DNA of 64,000 nucleotides from Sphingobium sp. CAP-1 (GCF_009720145.1 NZ_CP046252.1:682001-746000); one strand, 5' to 3'; counted from the first letter of the stretch, positions 42,667 to 51,983 are shown. Translations and numbers: made by a program. The notes: a model not told the origin generated them from the letters alone.

Positions 42667-43779
42667 GTGAATGTTGCCTATGTCGGGAGTTGTTACAGCG
42701 AAGAATTTTTGAAACATGTCCTGAACGACGTTGCTCCCAGCCTGCGCTTCTATCGCATCAACAGCGTCAGTTTGATGGATGAAAAGCCGTTTGAACTGGG
42801 TGACATTTCGGAGTTGAGGGCCGACACACAGCGCCATCTTTCCTATGAAAATCGCAGGAATTTCCGTGATCAAATGCGGCAGTCGAAGCCCGACCTGCTG
42901 GTCGTGGATTTCATCCGCGACATTCGTTGCGCGTTGCTGACCGATGGTGAAGCCTATCTGTCCTTTCCCTATGAGTTGATTGCCGAGGAATATAGGCGCA
43001 AGACGCCCTATCTGGAGCGGCTGGAGATTATTCCTTTCGCCACGCCCGAATATGTCCGCCTTCATCGCCAGGCGCTCGATCGCTTCTGTGCGTTCCTCAA
43101 CGAGGAATTGCCCGATACGCAGGTGCTGATCCTCAATTTCATGCCGACCTGGGATTATCGCGGGCGGCTGCGCACCACGCGCGAGTTTCGCAGCGATTTC
43201 ATGGCCTGGAGCGCCCGCGCGCCGATGCAGGATCTGATGGGGCGTTATTGCGTGTCCCTGCTCAACGCGGGGAAGCTGCTCAGCTATGATGGTCCGTTGT
43301 GGAGCGACGATCTGGCGAAATATGGGCCGGCATCGGTCCATTATGCGCCGGCCTGCTGGCGACTGATGGCCCAGCGGTTCCAGATCAATTCGCTTGCCTT
43401 CTCGCTGGCCGAACCGCCCAGTGCGGCGGAACTGGGTGGGCGATTGCGCGCATCCTTCGATGCTTTCGGAGAGGAGGGCGAGGCGTCCGGCGCGCATTGG
43501 CGCGGGATGGAGCGATCCGGTGCGGACGTGTTGACCGACCTGATGCCCGCCTTGCTTCATGAAATGGAATATCGCCATGGCATGAACCGGCGGCCCAATG
43601 TCGTGGACGCCTATCAGGCCTTTTACTGGCTGCTCGGCCGTGGTCCTGAAAGCATGGAGACGTTGCTGGCGCATTCGGCGGAATCGTCCCTACAATCGCT
43701 GCGCCGGCGTCTGTTACGGTCCGAGGAGTTCCAGGCCCGGATGCGCAGTTGGATGGAGGATGAGGCAGGCCCGCAATAA
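42667..43779 (+). CDS. DUF6270-type protein with DUF4214-like C-terminal segment
   Basis: The product has 370 residues. The N-terminus VAYVGSCYSEEFLKHVLN and the following RINSVSLMDEKPF have the form of DUF6270 proteins, whose beginning GSC is thought to be an SGNH-like nucleophile region; here the Ser-Cys pair is kept. A C-terminal segment (VVDAYQAFYWLLGRGPESME ... LRRRLLRSEEFQARM) looks like the DUF4214 helical module seen in polysaccharide-related proteins. The frame is open to 42622; the GTG at 42667 has GGGGAGG about nine bases upstream. It is convergent with the beta-helix gene. Polysaccharide modification is a guess from the two modules. Confidence 0.6.
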   Translation: MNVAYVGSCYSEEFLKHVLNDVAPSLRFYRINSVSLMDEKPFELGDISELRADTQRHLSYENRRNFRDQMRQSKPDLLVVDFIRDIRCALLTDGEAYLSFPYELIAEEYRRKTPYLERLEIIPFATPEYVRLHRQALDRFCAFLNEELPDTQVLILNFMPTWDYRGRLRTTREFRSDFMAWSARAPMQDLMGRYCVSLLNAGKLLSYDGPLWSDDLAKYGPASVHYAPACWRLMAQRFQINSLAFSLAEPPSAAELGGRLRASFDAFGEEGEASGAHWRGMERSGADVLTDLMPALLHEMEYRHGMNRRPNVVDAYQAFYWLLGRGPESMETLLAHSAESSLQSLRRRLLRSEEFQARMRSWMEDEAGPQ

Positions 43780-43833
43780 TGGCCGCATCGGGCGGGCTGC
43801 GGTTCAGGATGGTGATCCGCGTCCGTCGCATTT

Positions 43834-45375
43834 TTACCGGCGGGTCTCGAAAATCGATATGCGCTGCGGTTGCTTCAGTGTCACTGTCGCTTGCAGTTCC
43901 CGTTGCAACATGCTCAGCATCCAGCTTCGGTGCTGGATCAGGAAGTCGGAAAAGCCGTCGGGCCTGGCGGGGTCGAACACCGGAATCTGCCAGTCGGCAG
44001 GCTGTTCGACATAAGTGGCGGAAAACTGCCCGTCGGCATCATCGGGCAGGTCGATGTGGCGGCCGCGATAGACGTTGCCGTTGAACCGGACATGTTCGGC
44101 CGGGGCGAAGCCCGCCCGGATCAGATAATCCGGCCCGCTGCGGCCACTTTCGCTGCCATAGCGGGCTGTGCCGGCGACGTTGAAGATATTATCCCTGAAC
44201 CGCACGTCGCGCGCCCAGCCGTCCCAGTCGGTGGCGACCACCATCTGCACGTCCAGCCCCTTGCCGACATGGACCACATTTTTCTCTACCAGCGCATCCG
44301 ATACATGGCCCGACAACTGGAAGATGCGGGTGCCATCGTTGCGGCTGACGTTGAAGCGGGCGATCGTGCCGCGATTGCCCAGATTGTCGGTGTCGTTGCG
44401 TTTGGGCGAACAGATCAGCAGGAAGCCGCCCGCATTGTCGTGGCTATAATTGTAAAGAAAAGTGGTGCGCCGGGAATTGAAATCGGAATCGAAGCCCTGC
44501 CCATCATAGCGGGTGCGGGTATAGGCCGCCTCGTTAAGCTGGATCAGGCTGTTGTCGGTACTCCATTGCCAGATGCCGGCGCTATAGCCGGGCGCGCGGC
44601 TGCCGGCGCCCTTGACGATATTATGTTCGATCAGCGCGCCATCCGTACCGCGCGGCACGATGCCGTCGCCGCCGATATCCTCGACGTAATTGTCGCGGAT
44701 AACGACATCCTCGCTGGGGAACCAGTTGAGGAAGGTCACGCGATCGCTGATCCCGGCAATGCCCGACCGATCGACCCGCCAGACAATGTTCCGTTCGATG
44801 CGCAGATCCTGAAAGCGGGTGGCGCGTTTCTGCCCGGTGGCGCGAAAGACGATGCCGCCATTATCCTTGCGATCGTTGGTGCCGCGCACATCATGAATAT
44901 ACATGTCGCTGATGCGGATGCCGCGCGTTACGCCCCGGTCCTGCGCCGACACCAATACCCCGAACCGCTGGGCGGGGGTGGGGGCGTCATTGGTGACTTC
45001 CAGCCCGCTGATCGTCACATATTCGGCGTTCATCACGGCGACGCCATGGGGCGACAGGTCGCCGACATCGATGCGGGGACGGGGGCCATCGCCTGCCGCC
45101 GTGACGACGATCGGCGCGCTGGCGCGGCCCGATCGGCTGATCGTCAGCGGTTCTTTCCAGGCCGATCCGGTCGCCAGCAACACCTGATCGCCCGGTCGTA
45201 GTGGAAAGGCGTTGACGCGGGCAAGGGATTGCCAGGGCTGCGTCTGGGATGTGCCGGCATATTGATCATTGCCCCGGACGGAATCGACATAATAGGTTGT
45301 GGCCGACGCGATGGCGGGCGTTCCCGTCGCGCACAGGAGAGCGAGAATAGGGATGGTTCCCGGAATTTTCAGCAA
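43834..45375 (-). CDS. Secreted right-handed parallel beta-helix protein
   Basis: The product has about 513 residues. A hydrophobic signal (IPGTIPILALLCATGTPAIA) leads to TTYYVDSVRGNDQYAGTS, the usual start of secreted beta-helix enzymes. Repeated rungs of the type ITISGLEVTND, RIERNIVWRVDRSGI, VVIRDNYVEDIGGDGI and ALIEHNIVKGAG follow through most of the chain (PbH1 repeats). Enzymes of this fold include polysaccharide lyases, epimerases and hydrolases; I see no signature deciding between them. No ATG is well placed. The TTG at 45375 has GGGGAGG seven to eight bases upstream, so I start there; the frame is open to 45549. Confidence 0.65.
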   Translation of the reverse strand: MLKIPGTIPILALLCATGTPAIASATTYYVDSVRGNDQYAGTSQTQPWQSLARVNAFPLRPGDQVLLATGSAWKEPLTISRSGRASAPIVVTAAGDGPRPRIDVGDLSPHGVAVMNAEYVTISGLEVTNDAPTPAQRFGVLVSAQDRGVTRGIRISDMYIHDVRGTNDRKDNGGIVFRATGQKRATRFQDLRIERNIVWRVDRSGIAGISDRVTFLNWFPSEDVVIRDNYVEDIGGDGIVPRGTDGALIEHNIVKGAGSRAPGYSAGIWQWSTDNSLIQLNEAAYTRTRYDGQGFDSDFNSRRTTFLYNYSHDNAGGFLLICSPKRNDTDNLGNRGTIARFNVSRNDGTRIFQLSGHVSDALVEKNVVHVGKGLDVQMVVATDWDGWARDVRFRDNIFNVAGTARYGSESGRSGPDYLIRAGFAPAEHVRFNGNVYRGRHIDLPDDADGQFSATYVEQPADWQIPVFDPARPDGFSDFLIQHRSWMLSMLQRELQATVTLKQPQRISIFETRR

Positions 45376-45591
45376 ATGTCCCTGCCTCCCCTGACGGTTC
45401 GATGCCCATAATAGCGATGCTGGCCTGAATGCGAGTTGAAATATGGGCAGAATTTCTCCGCCCCTGAAATGATCGGCAATTTCATGGTCGACAAGTGATG
45501 GCGGCCGATCGAAGATGCAGTCGTCCAACCTGACGAAGTGTCCGGCCATCGCTTTTGCGTGCCGATATTGTGTGGACGGAGATCATCCCGC

Positions 45592-46608
45592 GTGAAGAAG
45601 CCGCTTTCGACCCTGATGCGAGCGAGCCGGACAGCCTGGAAGGGCAAGCCCTTGTCCGCCGCGTTGATGGTACACAAGGCGCTTCTGACTGTCGCACCCA
45701 GCGCGAAGGTGCCTCGCAAGGCCAAGGTGGCGGCTGGCCCCGCGCGGCCGAAGCCGGGGAGTTTCATCGAGGACGAATTTCGTTGCGCGACGGGATCGCT
45801 GCGATACCGGCTCTATACGCCCATCGGTTCGACGCGGCGCCGGCTGCCCTTGCTGGTCATGCTGCATGGTTGCACCCAGAATGCGGGCGACTTTGCACGG
45901 GGGACGGACATGAATGGGGTAGCCGACGAACGGGGTTTTCTGGTTCTCTATCCCGAACAGTCGCCGTCACACCATCCCAGCCGATGCTGGAACTGGCATC
46001 GCCCGGCCAATCACAAGCGGGGTGCGGGGGAAGCGGCGCTGATTGCCGCCCTGACCCGCCATGTCATCGACCGATGCCGGGCGAACCCGGATCGGGTCTA
46101 TATTGCTGGCCTGTCGGCGGGCGGCGCGGCCGCCGCCATCATCGCCGGCCTCTTTCCTGATCTCTATGCGGCTGTCGGCGTCCATTCCGGCGTTCCGCTG
46201 GGCAGCATTCGAACATTGGGGCAGGCATTGTCGGCCATGCGCGGGAAGGCCCATCCGGCAAAGGGAGCCATTGTCCGGCCGTCGCCGATGATCCTCTTTC
46301 ACGGCGATGGCGATCCGGTGGTGCATCCGTCCAACGCCACCGGCTTTGTCGATCAGTTGCGGCAATCGGTCAGGGGGGTGCTGCACAGCCGGTCGAACCG
46401 TGGCCGCACCGTCGCGGGGCGGGAGTTTACCCGCACGCGCTACCGGCAGGCGGGCGGGCCGGTGCTGCTGGAGGAATGGACCGTGCATGAAAGCGGTCAT
46501 GCCTGGTCGGGCGGCCGCGCGATCGGAACCCATACCGATCCGGCCGGGCCGGATGCGTCGCGGGCGATGGCGGATTTTTTCCTTGCCCGGCGGCGTAAGG
46601 GGGGCTGA
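45592..46608 (+). CDS. Esterase of the PHB depolymerase family (LpqC/feruloyl esterase type)
   Basis: The 338-residue alpha/beta hydrolase has LPLLVMLHGCTQNAGDFARG near residue 82 (oxyanion region), YIAGLSAGGAAAAIIAG (lipase box G-L-S-A-G) near 170, FHGDGDPVVHPSN near 240 (Asp) and ESGHAWSGG near 305 (His). This pattern is typical of Esterase_PHB. The first 60 residues are rich in Lys/Arg/Ala and lack a clear signal peptide, so the protein may act inside the cell or be exported unusually. Start GTG 45592 has GGAG upstream. It diverges from the beta-helix gene. Polyhydroxyalkanoate or feruloyl ester are the family substrates. Confidence 0.75.
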   Translation: MKKPLSTLMRASRTAWKGKPLSAALMVHKALLTVAPSAKVPRKAKVAAGPARPKPGSFIEDEFRCATGSLRYRLYTPIGSTRRRLPLLVMLHGCTQNAGDFARGTDMNGVADERGFLVLYPEQSPSHHPSRCWNWHRPANHKRGAGEAALIAALTRHVIDRCRANPDRVYIAGLSAGGAAAAIIAGLFPDLYAAVGVHSGVPLGSIRTLGQALSAMRGKAHPAKGAIVRPSPMILFHGDGDPVVHPSNATGFVDQLRQSVRGVLHSRSNRGRTVAGREFTRTRYRQAGGPVLLEEWTVHESGHAWSGGRAIGTHTDPAGPDASRAMADFFLARRRKGG

Positions 46609-46640
46609 GCCAGGCTGAACTGTCCCCTCGTTCCTTGCCG

Positions 46641-47567
46641 TCAGATATCTTCGTCCAGCGCCGCAGGCACATCATAGCCCCAACGCGCATATTGGCGGGC
46701 GACGACCGACAGCATCAGTGCCAGTTCGGGCGAGCGATCGCCGGGGCGATGGCTCATGATGATCGGCGACGTGGCCGGTTCGACCAGTTCGCGGAAGGCG
46801 ACATCGTGGCTGCGCGCGCGCCGCACGGATTCCGGGACTATCGCCATGCCTTCCTCCGCCGCGACCAGGCCGATGGCGATCTGCAATTCGCGGGCTTCAT
46901 GGACGATGCGCGGTTCGATCGAATGGTCGCGGAACAGGGAAATGACCTGATCGGCGTAGCTGGGGCGCGGCGCGCGCGGATAGATGATCTGCGGTTCGTC
47001 GGCCAGTTCGCGCAGCGAGATTGGCCTGTCATCCTGGGCCAGCGGATGGTCGATCGAGAAGGCAGCGATCAGCTTTTCGTGGCGCAGGATGATACGGCGC
47101 ACGGCCGGATCTTCGAAGCGGATGCGGCCAAAGCCGATGTCGATCCGTCCGTCCTTCAATGCGGCGATCTGGTCGAGCGTGGTGCTTTCGACCATGACCA
47201 GTTCGACATTGTCCGCAGCCTTGCGAAATTCCCGGATCAGTTCGGGCAGGCGCGCATAGATGGTGGAGGCGACGAAGCCGATCACCAGCCGGCGTCGACG
47301 GCTGGTTGCCGCGGCCTTCACCATGGTTTCGACATCGTCCATGCGGGCAAGCATTTGTAGCGCCTGCGCGTAGAGCAGCCGGCCAACGTCGGTCAGCCGA
47401 AGCGGTCGGCTCGTCCGGTCGAGCAAGGGCGCGCCGACATGCGCCTCCAGTTGCTGGATCGCGCGCGAGAGCGGGGGCTGGGCGATGTGGAGCCGGTCCG
47501 CCGCGCGGTTGAAATTACCTTCGTCCGCGACCGCGACGAAATAGCGCAACAGGCGCATGTCGATCAT
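46641..47567 (-). CDS. LysR-family regulator of benzoate/catechol genes (CatR/BenM-like)
   Basis: The product has about 308 residues. The helix-turn-helix is at the N-terminus (LRYFVAVADEGNFNRAADRL, then HIAQPPLSRAIQQLE), with an effector-binding domain behind. It diverges from catB, and a perfect ATAC-N7-GTAT box lies right at its start. In BenM and CatM the effectors are cis,cis-muconate and benzoate, so this protein probably senses muconate and activates the operon while repressing itself. Of three possible ATGs (47573, 47567, 47558), the one at 47567 is best spaced from GGAGG. Confidence 0.88.
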   Translation of the reverse strand: MIDMRLLRYFVAVADEGNFNRAADRLHIAQPPLSRAIQQLEAHVGAPLLDRTSRPLRLTDVGRLLYAQALQMLARMDDVETMVKAAATSRRRRLVIGFVASTIYARLPELIREFRKAADNVELVMVESTTLDQIAALKDGRIDIGFGRIRFEDPAVRRIILRHEKLIAAFSIDHPLAQDDRPISLRELADEPQIIYPRAPRPSYADQVISLFRDHSIEPRIVHEARELQIAIGLVAAEEGMAIVPESVRRARSHDVAFRELVEPATSPIIMSHRPGDRSPELALMLSVVARQYARWGYDVPAALDEDI

Positions 47568-47571
47568 TATC

Positions 47572-47586
47572 ATACCTCCAAGGTAT
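47572..47586. promoter_or_regulatory. LysR-type binding box (ATAC-N7-GTAT) between the regulator and catB
   Basis: ATACCTCCAAGGTAT is an exact ATAC-N7-GTAT, the recognition consensus of BenM/CatM. It covers the ribosome site and first bases of the regulator gene and lies 88 bp before the catB start, so it can serve both autorepression and activation. Confidence 0.75.
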
Positions 47587-47673
47587 CATGACCTGACCGC
47601 ATTGATCTTTGAAACAGCCTTTGTCGAGGATTATCTCACTATCGAAAGCCGCACATTTGGGAGAGTCGCCGCA

Positions 47674-48831
47674 ATGGCTGCATTTGGTCATGCTGATACC
47701 TTTATCGTCGATGTGCCGACGATCCGCCCGCATGTGCTGGCGATGGCGACGATGTATGCCCAGTCGATGGTGATCGTCCGCCTGACCGACGCCGACGGAA
47801 TCGAGGGTGTGGGTGAGGGCACGACGATTGGTGGCCTCAGCTATGGCGAGGAAAGCCCCGAAAGCATCAAGTCGGCGATCGACACCTATATCGTCCCCGT
47901 TCTCGAAACCTGCGATCTGGCGCAGATCGGCGCCACCATGGCGAAGGTTGCCCGCTGTGTGCGGGGTAATCATTTTGCCAAATGCGCGGTCGAGACAGCG
48001 CTGCTTGACATGGCGGGCAAGCGCCTTGGCATTCCCGTTTCCGAACTGATCGGCGGGGGGCGCGTGCGCGACAGGCTGGCCGTGGCGTGGACGCTGGCCA
48101 GCGGGGACACCGGGCGCGACATTGCCGAGGGCGAGGAAATGCTGGATCGGCGCCGCCATGATATTTTCAAGCTGAAGATCGGCAAGCGTGCGGTGCCCGA
48201 CGATGTCGCCCATGTCGGCGCCATCTGCAAGGCGCTGGGTGATCGGGCCAGCATTCGGGTCGACGTTAACCAGAACTGGTCCGAAGCGCAGGCGAAGATC
48301 GGCATGGCGATGCTGTACGATGTCGGTTGCGATCTGGTGGAGCAGCCGATCGCGGGGGACGATATCGCCGCCATGGCCCGCCTGTCGGGCGCGCAGGCCG
48401 TGCCACTGATGGCTGACGAAGCGTTGCGCGGCCCCCGCACGGCGTTGCGTATCGCCTCCGCGGGCGCGGCGGGTGTGTTCGCCCTCAAGATCGCCCAGTC
48501 GGGTGGCCTCTTCGCCGCCGCCGAGGTCGCGGCCATCGGCGCGGCGGCGGGCATCGGCCTTTATGGCGGCACGATGCTGGAAGGGGCGGTCGGGACGGTA
48601 GCGTCGGCGCATGTCTTTGCTACCTTGCCGGAACTGGCCTGGGGCACCGAATTGTTCGGCCCCTTGCTCCAGACCGAAGATATTTTGCGCGAGCCGCTGG
48701 CCTATGGCGATTTTTCGCTCGCAGTGCCCACCGGGCCGGGCCTTGGCATTGCCTTCGATGAGGACAAGCTCGCCTGTTTCCGCCGGGACCGCACGGCCCC
48801 CACGCTTTATCCCGTTGCCGCAGGAGCCTGA
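47674..48831 (+). CDS. catB: Muconate cycloisomerase
   Basis: Converts cis,cis-muconate to muconolactone; manganese enzyme of the enolase superfamily. The 385-residue chain has the lid (DVPTIRPHVLAMATMYAQS), the catalytic lysine run IFKLKIGKR near residue 167, metal ligands in DVNQNWSE, VEQPIAGDD and MADEALRG, and the second lysine in FALKIAQSGG. The open frame extends to 47557 across the regulatory region; the ATG at 47674 has GGGAGAG upstream. First gene of the 11-gene operon. Chloromuconate cycloisomerases are close relatives; the neighbours favour the plain catechol enzyme. Confidence 0.9.
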   Translation: MAAFGHADTFIVDVPTIRPHVLAMATMYAQSMVIVRLTDADGIEGVGEGTTIGGLSYGEESPESIKSAIDTYIVPVLETCDLAQIGATMAKVARCVRGNHFAKCAVETALLDMAGKRLGIPVSELIGGGRVRDRLAVAWTLASGDTGRDIAEGEEMLDRRRHDIFKLKIGKRAVPDDVAHVGAICKALGDRASIRVDVNQNWSEAQAKIGMAMLYDVGCDLVEQPIAGDDIAAMARLSGAQAVPLMADEALRGPRTALRIASAGAAGVFALKIAQSGGLFAAAEVAAIGAAAGIGLYGGTMLEGAVGTVASAHVFATLPELAWGTELFGPLLQTEDILREPLAYGDFSLAVPTGPGLGIAFDEDKLACFRRDRTAPTLYPVAAGA

Positions 48832-48836
48832 TCCCG

Positions 48837-49127
48837 ATGCTGTTCATGGTTGAAATGGATGTCAACATTCCGCTCGACTTCGATGCGGCCGAAGCGGCGC
48901 GGATCAAGGAAAGGGAAAAGGCCTATTTCCAGACGCTTCAGGCCGCTGGCACCTGGCGGCATATCTGGCGTAAGGTGGGGCATTATTCGAACGTCTCGAT
49001 CTTCGACGTTGATAGCAATGCGGCGCTGCACGACACGCTGATGGCGCTGCCGCTCTACCCTTTCATGACGATGAAGGTGACGCCGCTCTGCCGCCATCCC
49101 TCATCCATCCATGACGACGATCGCTGA
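48837..49127 (+). CDS. catC: Muconolactone delta-isomerase
   Basis: Isomerises muconolactone to 3-oxoadipate enol-lactone. The 96-residue ferredoxin-like alpha+beta protein begins MLFMVEMDVNIPLDFD and has the catalytic-site strands AYFQTLQAAGTWRHIWRKVG and LPLYPFMTMKVTPL; this is the family length. A ribosome site (AGGAG) overlaps the catB end, 5 bp before the start. Confidence 0.93.
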   Translation: MLFMVEMDVNIPLDFDAAEAARIKEREKAYFQTLQAAGTWRHIWRKVGHYSNVSIFDVDSNAALHDTLMALPLYPFMTMKVTPLCRHPSSIHDDDR

Positions 49128-49158
49128 TCGCCGACCCGCAATTTTAGGAGAGAAGAAG

Positions 49159-50079
49159 ATGGACCTCAGCTTCATACAGAAACCGGAAATCCAGCAACTG
49201 CTCGACCGTGCCGCGGGCGTGCAGGAAAGCGGCGGCAATCCTCGCCTGAAGGCGATCTTCCGCGACCTCACCCAGAGCGTGATGGAACTGATCGTCAAGC
49301 ATGACATCAGCGAAAGCGAATTCTGGGGCGCGATGCAATATCTGGCGGAGAGTTCGGCCGAGATCGGCCTGATCGTGCCGGGTACCGGCATCGAACATTT
49401 CCTGGACCTTTATATGGACGCGAAGGATGCCGAGGCGGGGCTGACCGGCGGCACGCCGCGCACCATCGAAGGGCCGCTCTATGTCGCCGGTGCGCCGCTG
49501 GTTGAGGGCGATGTCAACCTCAGCGTCGACGCCGATGAAGGCACCCAGACCCTTTATATGAGCGGGATCGTCACCGGACCCGATGGGGAGGCGGTGGAGG
49601 ACGCGATCGTCCATGTCTGGCACGCCAACAGCCAGGGCTGGTATTCCCATTTCGATCCGACCGGGGAGCAGACCCCGTTCAACAATCGCCGCCGCATCAG
49701 GCTGGGCAAGGATGGTCGCTACGCCTTCCATTCCCGGCAGCCCAGCGGCTATTCGGTGCCGCCGGGTGGCGCGACCGACCGGCTGATGCAGGCGCTGGGC
49801 CGCCACGGCAATCGTCCCGCCCATGTCCATTTCTTCATTGAGGCGCCCGGTTATCGCACGCTGACGACGCAGATCAATTTTGGCGACGATCCGTTCGCGG
49901 CCGACGATTTCGCCTTCGGCACCCGCGAGGGACTGCTGCCGGTGCCCAGTCGCCAGGGCGACAGCGCCTATATCGCCTTCGACTTCCAGCTTCAGCGTGC
50001 AGTGACCGCAGGGGATGAGGGCTTTTCGTCGCGCGCCCGTGCCGAGGTGGCTGCCGAGCGGCAAGTCGAGGCCGCCTGA
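49159..50079 (+). CDS. catA: Catechol 1,2-dioxygenase
   Basis: Intradiol ring cleavage of catechol to cis,cis-muconate with Fe(III). The 306-residue protein has all four iron ligands in place: Tyr162 (GWYSHFD), Tyr198 (PSGYSVPP), His222 and His224 (AHVHFF). The N-terminal helical dimer domain is present. The ATG at 49159 follows a strong TAGGAGAG site. It lies 31 bp after catC. Confidence 0.95.
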   Translation: MDLSFIQKPEIQQLLDRAAGVQESGGNPRLKAIFRDLTQSVMELIVKHDISESEFWGAMQYLAESSAEIGLIVPGTGIEHFLDLYMDAKDAEAGLTGGTPRTIEGPLYVAGAPLVEGDVNLSVDADEGTQTLYMSGIVTGPDGEAVEDAIVHVWHANSQGWYSHFDPTGEQTPFNNRRRIRLGKDGRYAFHSRQPSGYSVPPGGATDRLMQALGRHGNRPAHVHFFIEAPGYRTLTTQINFGDDPFAADDFAFGTREGLLPVPSRQGDSAYIAFDFQLQRAVTAGDEGFSSRARAEVAAERQVEAA

Positions 50080-50105
50080 CGGCGGCCCTGTTGGGAGACA
50101 GGATC

Positions 50106-51461
50106 ATGTATGAGCATCTGATGCAGCGTGTTTCGACCGCCGTGGTGGATGACACCGGGACCGGGCTGTTCCGCTGCCGCCGGGACGTTTTTACCGACCC
50201 CGATCTGTTCGATCTGGAAATGAAATATATCTTCGAAAGCAACTGGGTCTATCTGGCCCATGAAAGCCAGGTTGAGAAGAAGAACGACTATTTCACGACC
50301 TGGATCGGCCATACGCCGGTGATCCTGACCCGCGCAAAGGATGGCGGCCTGAATTGCGTGGTGAATGCCTGCGCCCATCGCGGCGCCAAGCTGTGCCGGC
50401 GCAAGCGGGGCAACCAGCCGCTGTTCGTCTGCCCTTTCCACGGCTGGAGCTTCAAGACCGACGGCAAGCTGTTGCGCGCCAAGGATGCCAGCACCGGCGC
50501 CTATCCCGACAGTTTCGATCATGAAGGATCGCACGACCTGAGGCGGGTCCGGGTGGAAAGCTATCGCGGTTTCATCTTCGGTTCGCTGAACCATGATGTC
50601 CTGCCGCTGGCGGACCATCTGGGCGAGGCGAGGGTGATCATCGACCAGATGGTCGATCAGGCGCCCGAAGGGCTGGAAGTGCTGGCCGGCAATTCCACCT
50701 ACACCTTCCATGGCAACTGGAAGATGCAGATGGAGAATGGCTGCGATGGCTATCATGTCAGTTCGGTCCATGAAAACTACCAGTCGACCATGGGCCGACG
50801 CGCGGAGGGCGGGACCAGGGCGGTCGACGCCAATGGCTGGTCCAAGGCGCCGGCGAGCGGTGTCTATGGCTTCGATCATGGCCATATCCTGCTGTGGACG
50901 CAGGTGCTGAACCCGGACGTGCGGCCTGTCTGGCACCTGAGGGACCAGCTTATAGAGCGGCTGGGCGAGGACAGGGCGCGCTTCATCCTGGAGCAGACCC
51001 GCAATCTGGCGCTCTATCCCAACGTGTTCCTGATGGACCAGTTTTCGACCCAGATCCGCGTCGTCCGGCCGATCGATGTCCACACCACCGAAGTCACTAT
51101 CTATTGCTACGCCCCCAAGGGTGAAGGCGCGGAGGATCGCGCCCATCGCATCCGGCAATATGAGGATTTCTTCAACGTCACCGGTATGGGCACGCCCGAC
51201 GATCTGGAAGAATTCCGTTCCTGCCAGTCGGCCTATGAAGGTGCGGGCGAATTGTGGAACGACCTCAGCCGTGGCGCCACCCGCTGGATCGACGGGCCGG
51301 ACGCCAATGCGAAGGCGATGGGCATGAACCCGCTGCTGTCGAGCGAACGGAGCGAGGATGAAGGGCTGTTCGTGCGCCAGCATGAATATTGGGCGAAGAT
51401 CATGCTTGATGGCATGGCGAAGGATGCGGGCGCAGCGCCGATGATGGAGGCGGCGGAATGA
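50106..51461 (+). CDS. benA: Benzoate 1,2-dioxygenase, large (oxygenase alpha) subunit
   Basis: Dihydroxylates benzoate to its 1,2-cis-diol carboxylate. The 451-residue protein has the Rieske [2Fe-2S] ligands Cys89, His91, Cys109 and His112 (CAHRG, CPFHGW) and the mononuclear iron site near ENGCDGYHVSSVHENYQ (Asp212, His215, His220). BenA-like ending with WIDGPDANAKAMGMNPLL. Toluate or anthranilate dioxygenases are close; BenD next door favours an enzyme that makes a cis-diol. It overlaps benB by ATGA. Confidence 0.88.
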   Translation: MYEHLMQRVSTAVVDDTGTGLFRCRRDVFTDPDLFDLEMKYIFESNWVYLAHESQVEKKNDYFTTWIGHTPVILTRAKDGGLNCVVNACAHRGAKLCRRKRGNQPLFVCPFHGWSFKTDGKLLRAKDASTGAYPDSFDHEGSHDLRRVRVESYRGFIFGSLNHDVLPLADHLGEARVIIDQMVDQAPEGLEVLAGNSTYTFHGNWKMQMENGCDGYHVSSVHENYQSTMGRRAEGGTRAVDANGWSKAPASGVYGFDHGHILLWTQVLNPDVRPVWHLRDQLIERLGEDRARFILEQTRNLALYPNVFLMDQFSTQIRVVRPIDVHTTEVTIYCYAPKGEGAEDRAHRIRQYEDFFNVTGMGTPDDLEEFRSCQSAYEGAGELWNDLSRGATRWIDGPDANAKAMGMNPLLSSERSEDEGLFVRQHEYWAKIMLDGMAKDAGAAPMMEAAE

Positions 51462-51973
51462 CCGATCTGCTCGAACAGGCGCACACTATGCCCTCCTATC
51501 GTGACATTTGCGCCTTTCTCTATCGCGAGGCGCGGCTGCTGGACGATCGCGACTTTGACGAATGGCTGACCTGCTATGCGGAACAGTGTGAATATTGGAT
51601 GCCCGCCTGGACCGATGACGATGCGCTGACCACCGATCCGCATCGCGAAATCTCGCTCATCTATTATGGCAACCGCAAGGGGCTGGAGGACCGGGTCTAT
51701 CGCCTGAATACGGAGCGGTCCTCCGCCAGCACGCCCGAAGCGCGCACGTCCCATTTCATCGCCAATGTGGAGGTGCTGGCAACGCGCGAGAACAGCATCG
51801 ACTTGCGCTATAACTGGCATACGCTCAGCCATCGCTACCAGCAGACGGCGCAGTTTTTCGGAACCAGCTTCCTGACGCTGGACATTGGTGGCGAGACGCC
51901 GGCGATCCTGAAGAAGAAGATCGTCCTCAAGGACGATTATATTCATCAGGTCATCGACATCTATCATGTCTGA
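51458..51973 (+). CDS. benB: Benzoate 1,2-dioxygenase, small (oxygenase beta) subunit
   Basis: The 171-residue NTF2-like cone-fold protein is the structural partner of the alpha subunit. Typical parts are FLYREARLLDDRDFDEWLTC, the acidic strand CEYWMPAWTDDDALTTD and the conserved end IVLKDDYIHQVIDIYHV. Its start overlaps benA. No reductase gene follows, unlike the usual benABC order. Confidence 0.88.
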   Translation: MTDLLEQAHTMPSYRDICAFLYREARLLDDRDFDEWLTCYAEQCEYWMPAWTDDDALTTDPHREISLIYYGNRKGLEDRVYRLNTERSSASTPEARTSHFIANVEVLATRENSIDLRYNWHTLSHRYQQTAQFFGTSFLTLDIGGETPAILKKKIVLKDDYIHQVIDIYHV

Positions 51974-51983
51974 GGAGGGCGGG

